In this document: positions 47,545-56,655 of the stretch, piece after piece
How positions within the stretch are numbered: position 1 is the stretch's first letter
Layout: each line of letters opens with the position of its first letter
Assembly (NCBI GenBank): GCA_963772225.1
Contig: CAVYWD010000001.1
Coordinates: 558,001 to 622,000 of the forward strand
Direction of reading: 5' to 3'
Source: CAVYWD01 sp963772225
GTDB lineage: Bacteria; Myxococcota; Myxococcia; Myxococcales; UBA5297
Length of the DNA: 64,000 nt
Translations under genes and position numbers: made by a program
The notes under the pieces: model-generated
Databases searched by the model: none
What the model was told of the DNA's origin: nothing
The model's input: only the letters and a program-made list of their open reading frames with translations

Positions 47545-49083
47545 ATGTCCCAGGAATCCACCCGACGCGTCCTCATCGACGGCGACACGCTCACGCTCGA
47601 AGAGGTCGGTCTGGTGGCCGCCCGGGGCGCGCTCGTGGAGCTCGCCCCGCAGGCAGAGGAGCGGGTGGAGCGCGCCCGCGCCCTCGTGGACCGCGCGGCG
47701 GAGGGCGAGGAGCCGGTCTACGGCGTGAACACCGGCTTTGGCACCCTCTCCGAGGTTCGCATCGCCAAGTCCGACCTCAAGGCGCTGCAGCGAAACCTCG
47801 TCCACTCGCACGCCGCCGGGGTCGGCGCCCCGCTGTCGCTCCCGGAGGCGCGCGCGCTCATGCTCCTTCGCGCCAACGTCCTGGCCAAGGGCTACTCCGG
47901 CATCCGCTTGTCGACGCTCCGCTTCATCCTCAATCTGCTCAACCGCGGCGCGGTGCCGGTGGTCCCGGAGCGCGGGTCGGTCGGCGCCTCGGGCGACCTG
48001 GCGCCGCTCGCCCACCTGGCCCTCGCGCTGATCGGCGACGGCGAGATGTTCCTCGACGGCGAGCGGCTCCCCGCGCGCCAGGCGCTCGATCGTCTCTCTC
48101 TGCCGCCCTTGGTCTTGGAGGCCAAGGAGGGGCTCGCCCTGGTCAACGGCACGCAGGCGCTCTCGGCCGTGGGAGCGCTCGCGCTGCTCCGAGCCGAGGC
48201 GCTCTGCCAGATCGCGGATATCGCCGGGGCCATGACCGTGGAAGGACTGTGCGGCTCGCACAAGCCGTTCCGCGCGGATATCCAGGCCATCCGCCCTCAC
48301 CCAGGCCAGGTGGCGTGCGCGAGCCACCTCCGGTCGCTGCTCTCGCCCAGCGAGATCGCCAAGAGCCACGAGCACTGCTCCAAGGTCCAAGACCCGTACT
48401 CGCTGCGCTGCATCCCGCAGGTGCACGGCGCCTCGCGCGACGGAGTGCGCTTCGCGCGCGGCGCCCTGGCGGTGGAGGTGAACGCCGCGACCGACAACCC
48501 CCTGGTCTTCGCCGACAAGGGCGAGCTCGTGTCGGGCGGCAACTTCCACGGGCAGCCCATCTCCCTCGCCCTGGACGTGCTGGCGATGAGCCTCACCCAG
48601 CTCGCGTCCATCAGCGAGCGGCGGGTCGAGCAGCTGGTCAACCCGGCGCTGTCCGGCCTGCCGCCGTTCCTCGCCAAGAATAGCGGTCTCAACTCGGGTT
48701 TCATGATCGCCCAGGTCACCGCCGCCGCGCTGGTGGCCGAGAGCCGCATCCTCTCGCACCCGGCGTGCGTGGACAGCATCCCCTCGTCCGCAGGGCGAGA
48801 GGACCACGTCTCCATGGGCATGACCGCGGCGCTCAAGGCCCGCCAGGTGGCCGAGCACGTCCGCACCGCCCTCGCGGTGGAGGTCCTCGTGGCCGCGCAG
48901 GCGCTCGACTTCCGCCGGCCCCTCAAGCCCGGCCCCGGAGTCCTCGCGGCCCTCGAGTGCGTCCGCTCCCGCGTGCCGTTCATGGAGGAGGATCGGACTC
49001 TCCACCGAGACATCGAGGCCGTCTGCGCGCTCATCGACTCCGGCGAGCTGCTCGCAGCCGCCCACCGAGCGGCCGGAATCTAG
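47545..49083 (+). CDS. hutH: Histidine ammonia-lyase
   Basis: Deaminates histidine to urocanate, the first step of histidine breakdown. The Ala-Ser-Gly triad that cyclises to the MIO cofactor is visible in GSVGASGDLAPLAHLAL (near residue 150). YGVNTGFGTLSEVRI, the AATDNPLVF loop and DSIPSSAGREDHVSMG are also diagnostic of HAL over PAL/TAL. Length (512 residues) is normal. ATG 47545 was kept because the conserved region begins soon after. No hutU, hutI or hutG is adjacent, so the rest of the pathway is elsewhere or absent. Confidence 0.95.
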   Translation: MSQESTRRVLIDGDTLTLEEVGLVAARGALVELAPQAEERVERARALVDRAAEGEEPVYGVNTGFGTLSEVRIAKSDLKALQRNLVHSHAAGVGAPLSLPEARALMLLRANVLAKGYSGIRLSTLRFILNLLNRGAVPVVPERGSVGASGDLAPLAHLALALIGDGEMFLDGERLPARQALDRLSLPPLVLEAKEGLALVNGTQALSAVGALALLRAEALCQIADIAGAMTVEGLCGSHKPFRADIQAIRPHPGQVACASHLRSLLSPSEIAKSHEHCSKVQDPYSLRCIPQVHGASRDGVRFARGALAVEVNAATDNPLVFADKGELVSGGNFHGQPISLALDVLAMSLTQLASISERRVEQLVNPALSGLPPFLAKNSGLNSGFMIAQVTAAALVAESRILSHPACVDSIPSSAGREDHVSMGMTAALKARQVAEHVRTALAVEVLVAAQALDFRRPLKPGPGVLAALECVRSRVPFMEEDRTLHRDIEAVCALIDSGELLAAAHRAAGI

Positions 49084-49364
49084 CGTAGCGAGGCTGCACC
49101 TCAGACCGCCGAGACGCGCGTTGGAAACCGTTGCGGCGCAGCCTCGCGTCGACCGTCGATGGTTGACGGTTCTGCGAGAACCCTACTTAGCGGAAAGCTT
49201 GAATCGAATGCATCAGGTTCCGGACGCGGTCGCCCCGCGTTCGCCGCGTCCATTGCCTCCCACCGAGCGGTCGGCCGCCCCGCGAGGCGATCCCCTTGCC
49301 GGGGCAAGTGCCGCCGGGTTAATGGAGCAGCAGAGAATCGAGCATCTTGAAGGGGAGAGCTGCC

Positions 49365-49859
49365 ATGGCCGATGCCGATGATAAACGGACCTCCGCTTTG
49401 AGCAAGCTTCAATACACGGTGGGCGTGGCCTGCGTCGGCCGGGGAGGCGTGGAGAATGCGCTCACGGTGGGGTGGATAAGTCAGGTTTCGTTCGACCCGC
49501 CAATGGTGGCCTTCGCCGTGGACCGGCTCCATTACAGCGAAGAGTTCCTGCGCAGCACCAAGAGCTTCGTCCTCAACATCCTCCCCGAATCGGGCAAGCG
49601 GCTCGCCGCCCACTTCGCCCACGAGTCGTATGCGGGCGAAGACAAGCTCAAGGTCGTCCCCAACCGGGCGGCGGACAGCGGAGCGGCCATCCTAGAAGAC
49701 GCGCTCGCCTACCTCGATTGCGAGGTGGTTTCGATGATTCCCACCGGCGACCACATACTGGTCATCGGAAAGGTAGAAGACGGCGCGGTGCTCCGCGAGG
49801 GAGCGGCGCTGACGACCGCCAGCGGCCTGCGCTACCAGAAGAGCAAGCCGCGCAAGTAG
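49365..49859 (+). CDS. Flavin reductase-like FMN-binding protein
   Basis: A split-barrel flavin protein of 164 residues. The family pattern is clear: QYTVGVACVGRGGVENALTVGWISQVSFDPP, then VAFAVDRLHYSEEFLRSTKSFVLNIL, and GDHILVIGKVEDG. It probably binds FMN and either reduces free flavin with NAD(P)H or serves as a flavin-bound oxidoreductase. ATG 49365 follows AAGGGGAG at good spacing; a TTG at 49347 is possible. The 281 bases after hutH hold no other gene. Confidence 0.85.
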   Translation: MADADDKRTSALSKLQYTVGVACVGRGGVENALTVGWISQVSFDPPMVAFAVDRLHYSEEFLRSTKSFVLNILPESGKRLAAHFAHESYAGEDKLKVVPNRAADSGAAILEDALAYLDCEVVSMIPTGDHILVIGKVEDGAVLREGAALTTASGLRYQKSKPRK

Positions 49860-49955
49860 GTCACGCGCTCAGAGGCGCGAGGCAAGCGGCTTTCGGCGCA
49901 GTGCCGCCGACGGCCCACGCAGCCTCCAGGGCCCCGCTCGTCGCGCGCGGATTTT

Positions 49956-50005
49956 CCTCACCCCCCTCACCCTTCCCCGCTCGCGGGGAGGGGCGAAGGG
50001 GCTGA
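49956..50005. repeat. Palindromic intergenic repeat, copy 2
   Basis: It contains the same 20-base core as the element at 27347-27401 (TCCCCGCTCGCGGGGAGGGG, here 49974-49993), flanked by CCTCACCC on the left. The right arm has diverged. It forms a strong stem-loop in the 186-base gap between the flavin reductase gene and the ferredoxin reductase gene. It may act as a terminator for the former. Confidence 0.65.
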
Positions 50006-50045
50006 CTCGAGCCAGGGACGGGCGACTGCGCCCGGAAGGAGCGAA

Positions 50046-51491
50046 GTGGCGATGGCAGAAGGGACGCGCGAGCTGAAGGTCGCTGTGGTGGGCGCCGGTC
50101 CGGCGGGGTTCTTCGCCACCGCCGAGCTGCTGAAGCGGGCGGATCTCCGAGTGCAGGTCGACATGTTCGACCGCCTTCCGACGCCCTACGGCCTGGTCCG
50201 GCACGGCGTGGCGCCAGACCACCAGAGCATCAAGGCCATCGCCCTGCGCTACGCGCGAGACGCCGACGCGGGCGGCCCGAGGTTCCGGCTCTTCGGCAAC
50301 GTCGAGGTGGGCCGCGACGTGACGGTGGAGGAGCTCAAGAGGCGCTACCACGCCCTCGTCTTCGCGTTCGGCGCGCAGTCGAACCGGCGCTTAGGGATCC
50401 CGGGCGAGGAGCTCTACGGCGTGCACCCGGCGTCGGTGTTCGTCGGCTGGTACAACGGCCACCCCGACTGCGCCTCGCTTCAATTCGACTTCGAGGTCGA
50501 GCGGGCGGTCGTGGTCGGGGTCGGCAATGTGGCCCTCGACGTGGCGCGCGTGTTGGTCAAGCCGCCCTCGGAGCTGCGCAAGACCGACATCGCCCACGCG
50601 ACCCTCGAGGCGCTGGTGCACAACCAAATCCGCGAGGTCGTGCTCCTGGGCCGCCACTCGCAGGCGCAGGCGACCTACACGCCGGCCGAGCTCGAGGAGC
50701 TCACGCACATTCCGGACTGCGACCTGGTCGTCGCCCCGGAGGACCGACGGCTCGACGAGCTGACGCAGCGCCAGCTCGCGGACGGCTCGCTCGACGCGCG
50801 CGTCCGCAAAAATCTGCAGATCATCCAGGAGAAGGCGCTGGCGGAGCCCCGGCCGGGCCGCAAGTTCGTGCGCCTGCGGTTCTTCACCTCCCCGCTGGAG
50901 GTCCTCGGCTCTGAGCGGGTGGAGGGGCTGCTCGTCGGGGAGAACCGGGTCTTCGTCGAAGACGGCGAGGTCCGGCTCGCGCGCGAGGCGCGGACCGAGA
51001 CGCTCCCCTGTGGCCTCGTGTTCCGCAGCATCGGCTACAAAGTGGCGCCGCTCGCGGGCGTGCCGTACGACGAGGCGACCTCGAGCGTGCCGCACGAGAA
51101 GGGCCAGATCCTCTCGCTGGAGGGACGGCCGGCCCCCGGGCTCTTCGTGGCCGGCTGGGCCAAGCGCGGCCCGACCGGCGTCATCGGCACCAACAAGCCG
51201 GACGCCGCCGAGACCGTGCAGAGCCTCTTCACGGCCTTCGAGCGAGGCGGGCTGGGTGAGGCGCCGCTTCCGGGGCCGGACGGGGAGATCGTCGCGCTGC
51301 TCTCCGAGCGGCAGATCCAGTACGTCAACTTCCCCGACTGGAAGCTCCTCGACCAGATCGAACAGGACCAGGGCAAGGCCGCCGACCGGCCGCGCCTCAA
51401 ATTCACCGACCTCGCCTCCATGCTCAAAGCGCTGGGCGAGGCGAAGATGGGCGCGCTCCCGCACAAGAAGCTCACCGTGAGCGGGGAGTAG
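50046..51491 (+). CDS. Ferredoxin/adrenodoxin-NADP+ reductase (FprA type)
   Basis: FAD flavoprotein of 481 residues that passes electrons between NADPH and a ferredoxin. VAVVGAGPAGFFATAELLK binds FAD; RLPTPYGLVRHGVAPDHQSIK is specific to the adrenodoxin reductase family; VVGVGNVALDVARVL binds NADPH; VAGWAKRGPTGVIGTNKPDAAET closes the flavin site. AGGAG at 50037-50041 could serve GTG 50046 or ATG 50052. The ferritin-like gene starts 7 bases after the stop, so the two are probably co-transcribed; a reductase that could feed iron-protein chemistry makes sense next to an iron handler. Confidence 0.93.
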   Translation: MAMAEGTRELKVAVVGAGPAGFFATAELLKRADLRVQVDMFDRLPTPYGLVRHGVAPDHQSIKAIALRYARDADAGGPRFRLFGNVEVGRDVTVEELKRRYHALVFAFGAQSNRRLGIPGEELYGVHPASVFVGWYNGHPDCASLQFDFEVERAVVVGVGNVALDVARVLVKPPSELRKTDIAHATLEALVHNQIREVVLLGRHSQAQATYTPAELEELTHIPDCDLVVAPEDRRLDELTQRQLADGSLDARVRKNLQIIQEKALAEPRPGRKFVRLRFFTSPLEVLGSERVEGLLVGENRVFVEDGEVRLAREARTETLPCGLVFRSIGYKVAPLAGVPYDEATSSVPHEKGQILSLEGRPAPGLFVAGWAKRGPTGVIGTNKPDAAETVQSLFTAFERGGLGEAPLPGPDGEIVALLSERQIQYVNFPDWKLLDQIEQDQGKAADRPRLKFTDLASMLKALGEAKMGALPHKKLTVSGE

Positions 51492-51498
51492 GGCCAAA

Positions 51499-52617
51499 GT
51501 GGACGCGAGCGCCAAGACCTGGCTCGAGAACCTTCGGGACGAGCGCGACGGCGCGGCGCTCTACGAGGGCTTGGCGCGCGCCGAGAAGAGCCCTGCGCGT
51601 GCCCAGGTGTTCGAAGACCTGGCCGCGGGCGAGCGGCGCCACGCCGAACTCTGGGCGAAGAAGCTCGAGCGAGCCGGGGTCGCGCTGCCGCCGGACAAGG
51701 CCTCTTCGCGCGTTCGCCTGCTCATCTGGATGGCCCACCGGCTGGGAACCTCGTCCGTGCTCTCCCTGGTGATGGACGCCGAGAAGGGCGACGCCGACAA
51801 GTACGCGCGCCAAGGGGGCGAGGACGCGCAGCAGCTGGTCCAAGAAGAGGAGGAGCACCGACAGGCGCTGGGCGGCATGCGGGGGCCCGAAGGAGCGGGC
51901 GGCGCCGGCGGGGCCATCGTCCGGCGCGAGCGCTGGCACAAGGGCGGGCGCAGCGGGTCCGTCCGCGCGGCGGTGTTCGGGATGAACGACGGGCTGGTTT
52001 CGAACCTGTCGCTCGTGCTCGGCGTGGCCGGTGCGGGCGGAGCCCACGGAGCGCTGCTCGTCACCGGGTTCGCGGGCCTGTTCGCCGGCGCCTGCTCCAT
52101 GGCGGTGGGCGAGTACGTCTCTGTCGCCAGCCAGCGCGACCTGCTCAAGCGGCAGATCGACCTCGAGCGGCGCGAGCTGTCGGAGGCGCCGCAGGAAGAG
52201 GCCCAGGAGATCGCGCAGATCTTCCGGCAGAAGGGGCTCTCGCAAGATCAGGCGGAGCGCACGACGCGAGAGCTGCTCAAGAATCCGGACGCCGCGCTCG
52301 ACACGCTGGTGCGCGAGGAGCTGGGGCTCGACCCGGAAGACCTGGGCTCACCCCTGGGCGCGTCGGCTTCCAGCTTCGCCACCTTCGCCTTGGGCGCTTG
52401 CCTGCCGCTCCTCCCCTTCTTCGCCGCATCGGGTGCGACCGCCATCGCCGCGAGCATCGCGCTCTCGGCGTCGGTGCTGGGCGCCGTCGGCGGGATGCTC
52501 GGCTTCGTGTCGGGGACGAGCCCGCTGCGGTCGGGCCTGCGGATGGTCCTCCTGGCCACCGCGGCGGCGGGCGTGACGTTCGGCTTGGGGCGGCTGGTGG
52601 GGGCGAAGCTGGAATAG
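51499..52617 (+). CDS. Membrane-bound ferritin: ferritin-like domain fused to VIT1/CCC1 transporter (MbfA-like)
   Basis: A protein of 372 residues. The N-terminal four-helix ferritin-like domain (about 1-140) carries E-x-x-H iron ligands in AAGERRHAELW and a further EEEEHRQAL. The C-terminal VIT1 domain (about 150-372) has VRAAVFGMNDGLVSNLSLVLGVAGA and ACSMAVGEYVSVASQRDLL, then three further hydrophobic helices. MbfA proteins of this layout export iron under excess or peroxide stress. GTG 51499 is the only start placed right after the reductase stop. No Irr/Fur box was recognised. Confidence 0.88.
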   Translation: MDASAKTWLENLRDERDGAALYEGLARAEKSPARAQVFEDLAAGERRHAELWAKKLERAGVALPPDKASSRVRLLIWMAHRLGTSSVLSLVMDAEKGDADKYARQGGEDAQQLVQEEEEHRQALGGMRGPEGAGGAGGAIVRRERWHKGGRSGSVRAAVFGMNDGLVSNLSLVLGVAGAGGAHGALLVTGFAGLFAGACSMAVGEYVSVASQRDLLKRQIDLERRELSEAPQEEAQEIAQIFRQKGLSQDQAERTTRELLKNPDAALDTLVREELGLDPEDLGSPLGASASSFATFALGACLPLLPFFAASGATAIAASIALSASVLGAVGGMLGFVSGTSPLRSGLRMVLLATAAAGVTFGLGRLVGAKLE

Positions 52618-52620
52618 CGG

Positions 52621-52767
52621 CTATTCCTCGTCGCGGGTCTGGGTGGCACGCCAGAGCTCCTCGTACTTGCCGCGCACCGCGAGGTCGAGGTCGTCAGCCA
52701 GCCCCAGCGGCAGACCGGCGGCGCGAATCAACTCCAGCACGTCCGCGAGGTCCTTGAGGGTAGCATC
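52621..52767 (-). pseudogene. C-terminal fragment of a nucleotidyltransferase-like (AbiEii/DUF6036-type) gene
   Basis: On the minus strand, ending with TAG at 52621-52623, about 48 codons read LKDLADVLELIRAAGLPLGL, then a DLDLAVRGKYEELW tail. This KDLADVxxLIRAAGLP ... YxELW pattern is the usual C-terminus of chromosomal nucleotidyltransferases of toxin or abortive-infection type. Upstream the similarity stops at about 52767, close to where an ATPase fragment begins on the other strand. It is therefore a scar. Family placement is from memory of the motif and moderately sure. Confidence 0.5.
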
Positions 52768-52829
52768 TTCCCCTCGGCATTCTTTGCGTTACACGAGGCC
52801 TGCAATGTTTGAGCTCCTGGAGCTTGTGA

Positions 52830-53291
52830 ATAACAGACCCTTCCAAGTACCTCTCCGAGACGAAGGCGAGCAACATCGCCGACGAGCTTCGAATTGAATT
52901 CGAGGGCACGAAGGCACTCCCGGCGCGCTACGCCAGCGAAGGCACCCTCCTTGCTGTCGGACTCTTGGCCTTTCTCCACCTTCCGGCCTGCCCACGAATT
53001 GTCCTGCTGGACGACATCGACCGGGCACTTCACCCGCGAGCCCAGGCGGAGCTCGTTACCTCGATTCGCAGAATTCTCGAACAAAGACCCGAAATCCAGG
53101 TCGTGGCCACAGCACACTCCCCCTACCTCGCCGACAGCTTCACCCCCGAGGAGGTCGTCGTCCTTGGCCGACCCAAGGGCGGTCCGATCGCTGCCCAGCG
53201 ACTCGCAGATCATCCCGACAAGAAGCTCCTCAAGTCATTGACCACGGGCGAATTCCTCGCCGCATCGGGCGCTGATTGGTACGGCCTATGA
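52830..53291 (+). pseudogene. C-terminal half of an AAA_21-type ATPase, 5' truncated
   Basis: The frame opens after a TGA at 52827-52829 and has no proper start. It carries the ABC-like signature ASEGTLLAVGLLAFL, Walker B with RIVLLDDIDRALHPRAQ, the switch His in VVATAHSPYLADSF, and the family's C-terminal TTGEFLAASGADW. Walker A and the N-terminal half are missing, so it cannot hydrolyse ATP alone. It overlaps the next small frame by ATGA. Proteins of this type are usually ~400 residues and travel with a partner gene in defence islands. Confidence 0.65.
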
Positions 53292-53410
53292 CTCCAGTCG
53301 CGCTGACGATCATTCACTGCTCAGAGGACGAGTTGGCCGGGCATGTCGCCGAGCACCAATCCGAGGTCCACGCGCTGCTCGGCGGCAATCCCCGGGCAAA
53401 GTCCGCCTGA
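53288..53410 (+). pseudogene. Start of the ATPase's partner gene, truncated to 40 codons
   Basis: ATG 53288 overlaps the ATPase stop, implying a former two-gene unit. It reads MTPVALTIIHCSEDELAGHV and on to LLGGNPRAKSA before TGA at 53408-53410. It ends 15 bases from the convergent HAD nucleotidase gene. The 40-residue product is probably the N-terminal stub of a longer protein, although a genuine tiny partner is not excluded. No family was recognised. Confidence 0.4.
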
Positions 53411-53425
53411 CATTCACGCCGCGAG

Positions 53426-54907
53426 CTAATCGTCCCCCGCGCCCACGTGCCCTGCCCCCGGCCGCATCTCCGGCGGCGCGTCGTGCGGCATGCTCCCCTT
53501 GTGCGAGCGGAAGTAGACGAACGGCGTGGGGAACAAGAAATTCGACACGCGTGAGGTGTAGATGTCCGCGTAGCTCTCCACCTGCCGCGCGAGGTGGCTC
53601 TTGTCGGTGCCGGCGCGCATGAGCGGTCCCCAGCGCGAATTGCCCACCTCGCCGGCGGCCACCGCGAGCGGGGTGATGGCCTCGTCGAGCGCGGCGATCT
53701 TCGAGCGCAGCGACGCGTGCTCGCGCTCCAGGTCGGGCAGCATGGCGTCCAGCTTGGGGCCGTAGTGGCCCCGCTTTCGCTGGAGGGCGAGGCGGGCCTG
53801 GCAGGAGACGTGCTCCAGCCGGACCTTCTCCTCCATGAGCCGGTCGAGCTCCCGCTGCGTCGGCGCGAAAGCCTCCAGCGCCTCGATCTCCGCCTCCAGC
53901 TCGCCCAGCACCAGCGCCGTCCGCCAGCGGAGCGCGCTCTTGGACACGTGGACGTCGCCCCACATGTGGTCGCCGACGTAGAGGATCTCGTCGCCCTGGG
54001 CTTTGAGGAATCGCTCCACCTGGCTCGCGCTCCCGCCGAGGTAGACGCCGCCCTCTGAAATCCCGGAGACCGCCGGGCGCAGGAGCCCGTCCTCGCTCAC
54101 TACCTCGAACAGGGGCGAGCGCGACAGAAAGAACTCCGGCTTGCGCGCCCCGATGATGATGACGTCGAACAGGTCGCGCCAATGCATGCCCTGCGGCAGC
54201 TCCCGGTCGAAGGCGTAGCGCATCATGCTCTCGGTGTAGCTCCACTCCGAGTTGGTGATGAGCATCAGCTTCTTGCCGGCCCGCTTCTGGTCGAGCAGCG
54301 CGACCGTGGTCTGCGGGTCGAGCCTGACGAACCGGTCGGGGTCGGCGACGATCTCCGCCTTGAGCGCGCCCTCCATGTGCGCGGCGTCGAGGGTCGTGTG
54401 GACGCGCTGGTAGAGGTCGGAGTAGCCCAGCACCTCCGGCAGTTGGCGCGCGTCCAGCAGGTCCACCGCCTGCGCGTAGAGGCAGGCCTCGGAGAGCGAG
54501 AAGAGCGTGTTCAGGAACACCCAGCGCGGCTCGGCGAGGTCGACGATGGCCCGGGAGTAGGTGCGCCGCTGCTCCTCGAAGTCGAGGGGCTTCGTGCCGT
54601 GGAAGACGCGCTTGACGTACCCGAAGCGGTTCGCCTTGACGACGTTCCCCAGGGCCGTGTCGATGATGAGCCCGCGGGCGACGAGGGCCGGGTCGAAGGC
54701 GAGCTGCGACACCGGCCAGCCCCGCTCCTCGAGGCGCCGCTTGGCGTGCTCATACGCCCGCTTTTCCCACTCCTCGACCCGGTAGTGGATGAGCGTGTAG
54801 TCCATGTCGTAGCCGATGGCCCGGATGGCCCGCATGTTGAGCGTGCGGTTGCAAAAGACCGCGCGCGCCGGGGGAGGGGTGACCTTGAGCGCTTCGAGCC
54901 AGCTCAT
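53426..54907 (-). CDS. HAD-IG family 5'-nucleotidase
   Basis: Haloacid-dehalogenase phosphatase of 493 residues, related to cytosolic purine 5'-nucleotidases. The nucleophile motif is GYDMDYTLIHY (Asp-x-Asp, near residue 34); motif II is LMLITNSEWSY; motif IV is ILYVGDHMWGDV. A helical region with ELEAEIEALEAF and QRELDRLMEEKVRLEHV follows, then a C-terminal SRVSNFLFPTPFVYFRSHKG segment shared by the family. Likely dephosphorylates IMP/GMP-type nucleotides. ATG 54907 has GAGG upstream; the frame continues to 54988 without a better start. It is divergent from thioredoxin. Confidence 0.9.
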   Translation of the reverse strand: MSWLEALKVTPPPARAVFCNRTLNMRAIRAIGYDMDYTLIHYRVEEWEKRAYEHAKRRLEERGWPVSQLAFDPALVARGLIIDTALGNVVKANRFGYVKRVFHGTKPLDFEEQRRTYSRAIVDLAEPRWVFLNTLFSLSEACLYAQAVDLLDARQLPEVLGYSDLYQRVHTTLDAAHMEGALKAEIVADPDRFVRLDPQTTVALLDQKRAGKKLMLITNSEWSYTESMMRYAFDRELPQGMHWRDLFDVIIIGARKPEFFLSRSPLFEVVSEDGLLRPAVSGISEGGVYLGGSASQVERFLKAQGDEILYVGDHMWGDVHVSKSALRWRTALVLGELEAEIEALEAFAPTQRELDRLMEEKVRLEHVSCQARLALQRKRGHYGPKLDAMLPDLEREHASLRSKIAALDEAITPLAVAAGEVGNSRWGPLMRAGTDKSHLARQVESYADIYTSRVSNFLFPTPFVYFRSHKGSMPHDAPPEMRPGAGHVGAGDD

Positions 54908-55041
54908 CGCGTGTGCCTCGCTGGGGTGAGTGACGGGTCCTTCAAGGAGTGCCTCGGGGACGCTATCCGCGCGCGCGCTCGGCGCCAAGCCGCTTTCCTA
55001 AAGACCTTGACGTGCCCTGCCGGGTGGTTACTTGATTGAAT

Positions 55042-55494
55042 ATGAGCGCACCCCTCGTCTTTCGCTGTGCCCACTGCGGCGCCTTCAACCGAGTGGGCCT
55101 GGTCGCGCCCGGGCGGCAAGCCGTCTGTGGTAAGTGCAAACAAGACCTCGGCACCTCCGGCGAGCCCGCGCATGTCGACGGCGCAGGCCTGAGGCGGGCC
55201 GTCGAGGCGTCCCCTGTGCCGGTGCTGGTCGACTTCTGGGCGCCCTGGTGCGCGCCCTGCCGCGCCTTCGCACCGGTGCTCGAGGCCTACGCGCGCGAGC
55301 AGGCCGGCCAGCTGGTGGTCCTCAAGCTCGACACCGAGGCCAACCCAGCCGTGGGCGCCGAGCTGTCCATCCAAGCCATCCCCACGCTGGCGCTCTTCCG
55401 CGGCGGGCGGGAGGTCCAGCGCGCGAGCGGCGCATTGCCGCTGAGCGAGCTGCGGCGCTTCGTGGACGCGGCCCGGCTCAGCGTCGGCACCTGA
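55042..55494 (+). CDS. Thioredoxin with N-terminal zinc finger (Trx2 type)
   Basis: Disulfide reductase of 150 residues. FRCAHCGAFNRV and AVCGKCKQDLG form an N-terminal four-Cys zinc ribbon, as in TrxC. The thioredoxin fold follows with VLVDFWAPWCAPCRAFAPVLE (active-site WCAPC near residue 71), and IQAIPTLALFRGG with its cis-Pro. The active-site dipeptide is Ala-Pro, not the commoner Gly-Pro. ATG 55042 begins the ribbon. The zinc form is often induced by oxidative stress in other bacteria; no operator was recognised here. Confidence 0.93.
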   Translation: MSAPLVFRCAHCGAFNRVGLVAPGRQAVCGKCKQDLGTSGEPAHVDGAGLRRAVEASPVPVLVDFWAPWCAPCRAFAPVLEAYAREQAGQLVVLKLDTEANPAVGAELSIQAIPTLALFRGGREVQRASGALPLSELRRFVDAARLSVGT

Positions 55495-55571
55495 GCGCGG
55501 CGGCCCGCGAGCCTCTTGAGCGACGAGGGAGTTGCGCACCCCTCCCCTTCCCGGCGTACCCTGCGCGGCCC

Positions 55572-56489
55572 ATGATCCGTCTGACCTTCCTCGGCACATC
55601 GGCCGCCGCCCCCACGGTGACTCGAAACGTCACGGCCGTCGCGCTCAAGCGCGAGGGCGATCTCATGCTCTTCGACTGCGGCGAGGGGACGCAGCGCCAG
55701 ATGATGCGGTACGGGACCGGCTTCGACGTGAAGGACGTGTTCTTCACGCACCTGCACGCCGACCACTTCCTGGGGATCATCGGCTTCGTGCGCACGCTCT
55801 GGATGGCGGACCGCAAGGACCCGATGCGCCTCTACGGGCCCAAGCCGGCAGGGCGAATCCTCACCCAGGCGCTGACGCTGGGGCTGCAGGGCGCGCGGTT
55901 CCCGGTGGAGGTCCACGAGCTGAAGGAAGGCGACGCGGTCCAACGCGACGGCTACGAGGTGCGCGCGTTCAAGGTCGACCATCGGATCAACGCACTGGGC
56001 TACGCGCTCGTCGAGCCCGACCGGCCCGGGCGGTTCAACCTGGAGCGGGCGCGCGAGCTGGGCGTTCCGGAGGGGCCGCTGTTCGGCAAGCTCCAGCATG
56101 GACACACCGTGGTTCTCGCCGACGGCCGGAGCATTGCCCCGTCCGACGTACTGGGGCCGGCGCGGCCGGGCCGCAAAGTGGTCGTCTCCGGCGACACGCG
56201 GCCGTGCGCCTCGACTCAGCAGGCTGCCGCCGGCGCGGACCTTCTGGTGCATGAAGCGACCTTCGGCGACGAGGAGCAGGAGCGCGCGCTGGAGACCTCG
56301 CACAGCACCGCCCGGGAGGCGGGGCGGGTGGCGAAGGAGGCCGGCGCGAAGAGGCTCGTGCTGACGCACGTGTCCAGCCGGTACGACTTGGACGTGGGGC
56401 CCTTGCTCAGGCAGGCGCGCGAGGAATACCCCAAGGTCGAATTCGCGCACGATGGGTTGCAGATCGAGGTGCCGCTGAAGGACGAGTAG
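55572..56489 (+). CDS. rnz: Ribonuclease Z
   Basis: Metallo-beta-lactamase-fold nuclease of 305 residues that trims the 3' ends of tRNA precursors. LTFLGTSAAAPTVTRNVTA opens the family, FDCGEGTQRQMMR follows, and the zinc ligands are THLHADHFLG (HxHxDH), FKVDHRINALGY, VVSGDTRPC, VHEATFGDEEQERA and LTHVSSRY. The exosite arm (flexible GP-rich insert) is present around residues 150-190. ATG 55572 begins at the conserved strand. It stands alone, 77 bases after thioredoxin. Confidence 0.95.
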   Translation: MIRLTFLGTSAAAPTVTRNVTAVALKREGDLMLFDCGEGTQRQMMRYGTGFDVKDVFFTHLHADHFLGIIGFVRTLWMADRKDPMRLYGPKPAGRILTQALTLGLQGARFPVEVHELKEGDAVQRDGYEVRAFKVDHRINALGYALVEPDRPGRFNLERARELGVPEGPLFGKLQHGHTVVLADGRSIAPSDVLGPARPGRKVVVSGDTRPCASTQQAAAGADLLVHEATFGDEEQERALETSHSTAREAGRVAKEAGAKRLVLTHVSSRYDLDVGPLLRQAREEYPKVEFAHDGLQIEVPLKDE

Positions 56490-56655
56490 CGGGCGCCCGG
56501 TTCGGCAACGGGACCGGCGGGGCTGCCTCCAGGCGCGCCGTTGCATCTTTGGCGACCGAGCGGGAGAATGCTTGGATTCGCTCGATTCGACCGCCGCTTT
56601 GGTTGAAGCATCGTCTGTTGCGCGCAAGACAATGCGCGGGCGGGAAGGGGGCAGC

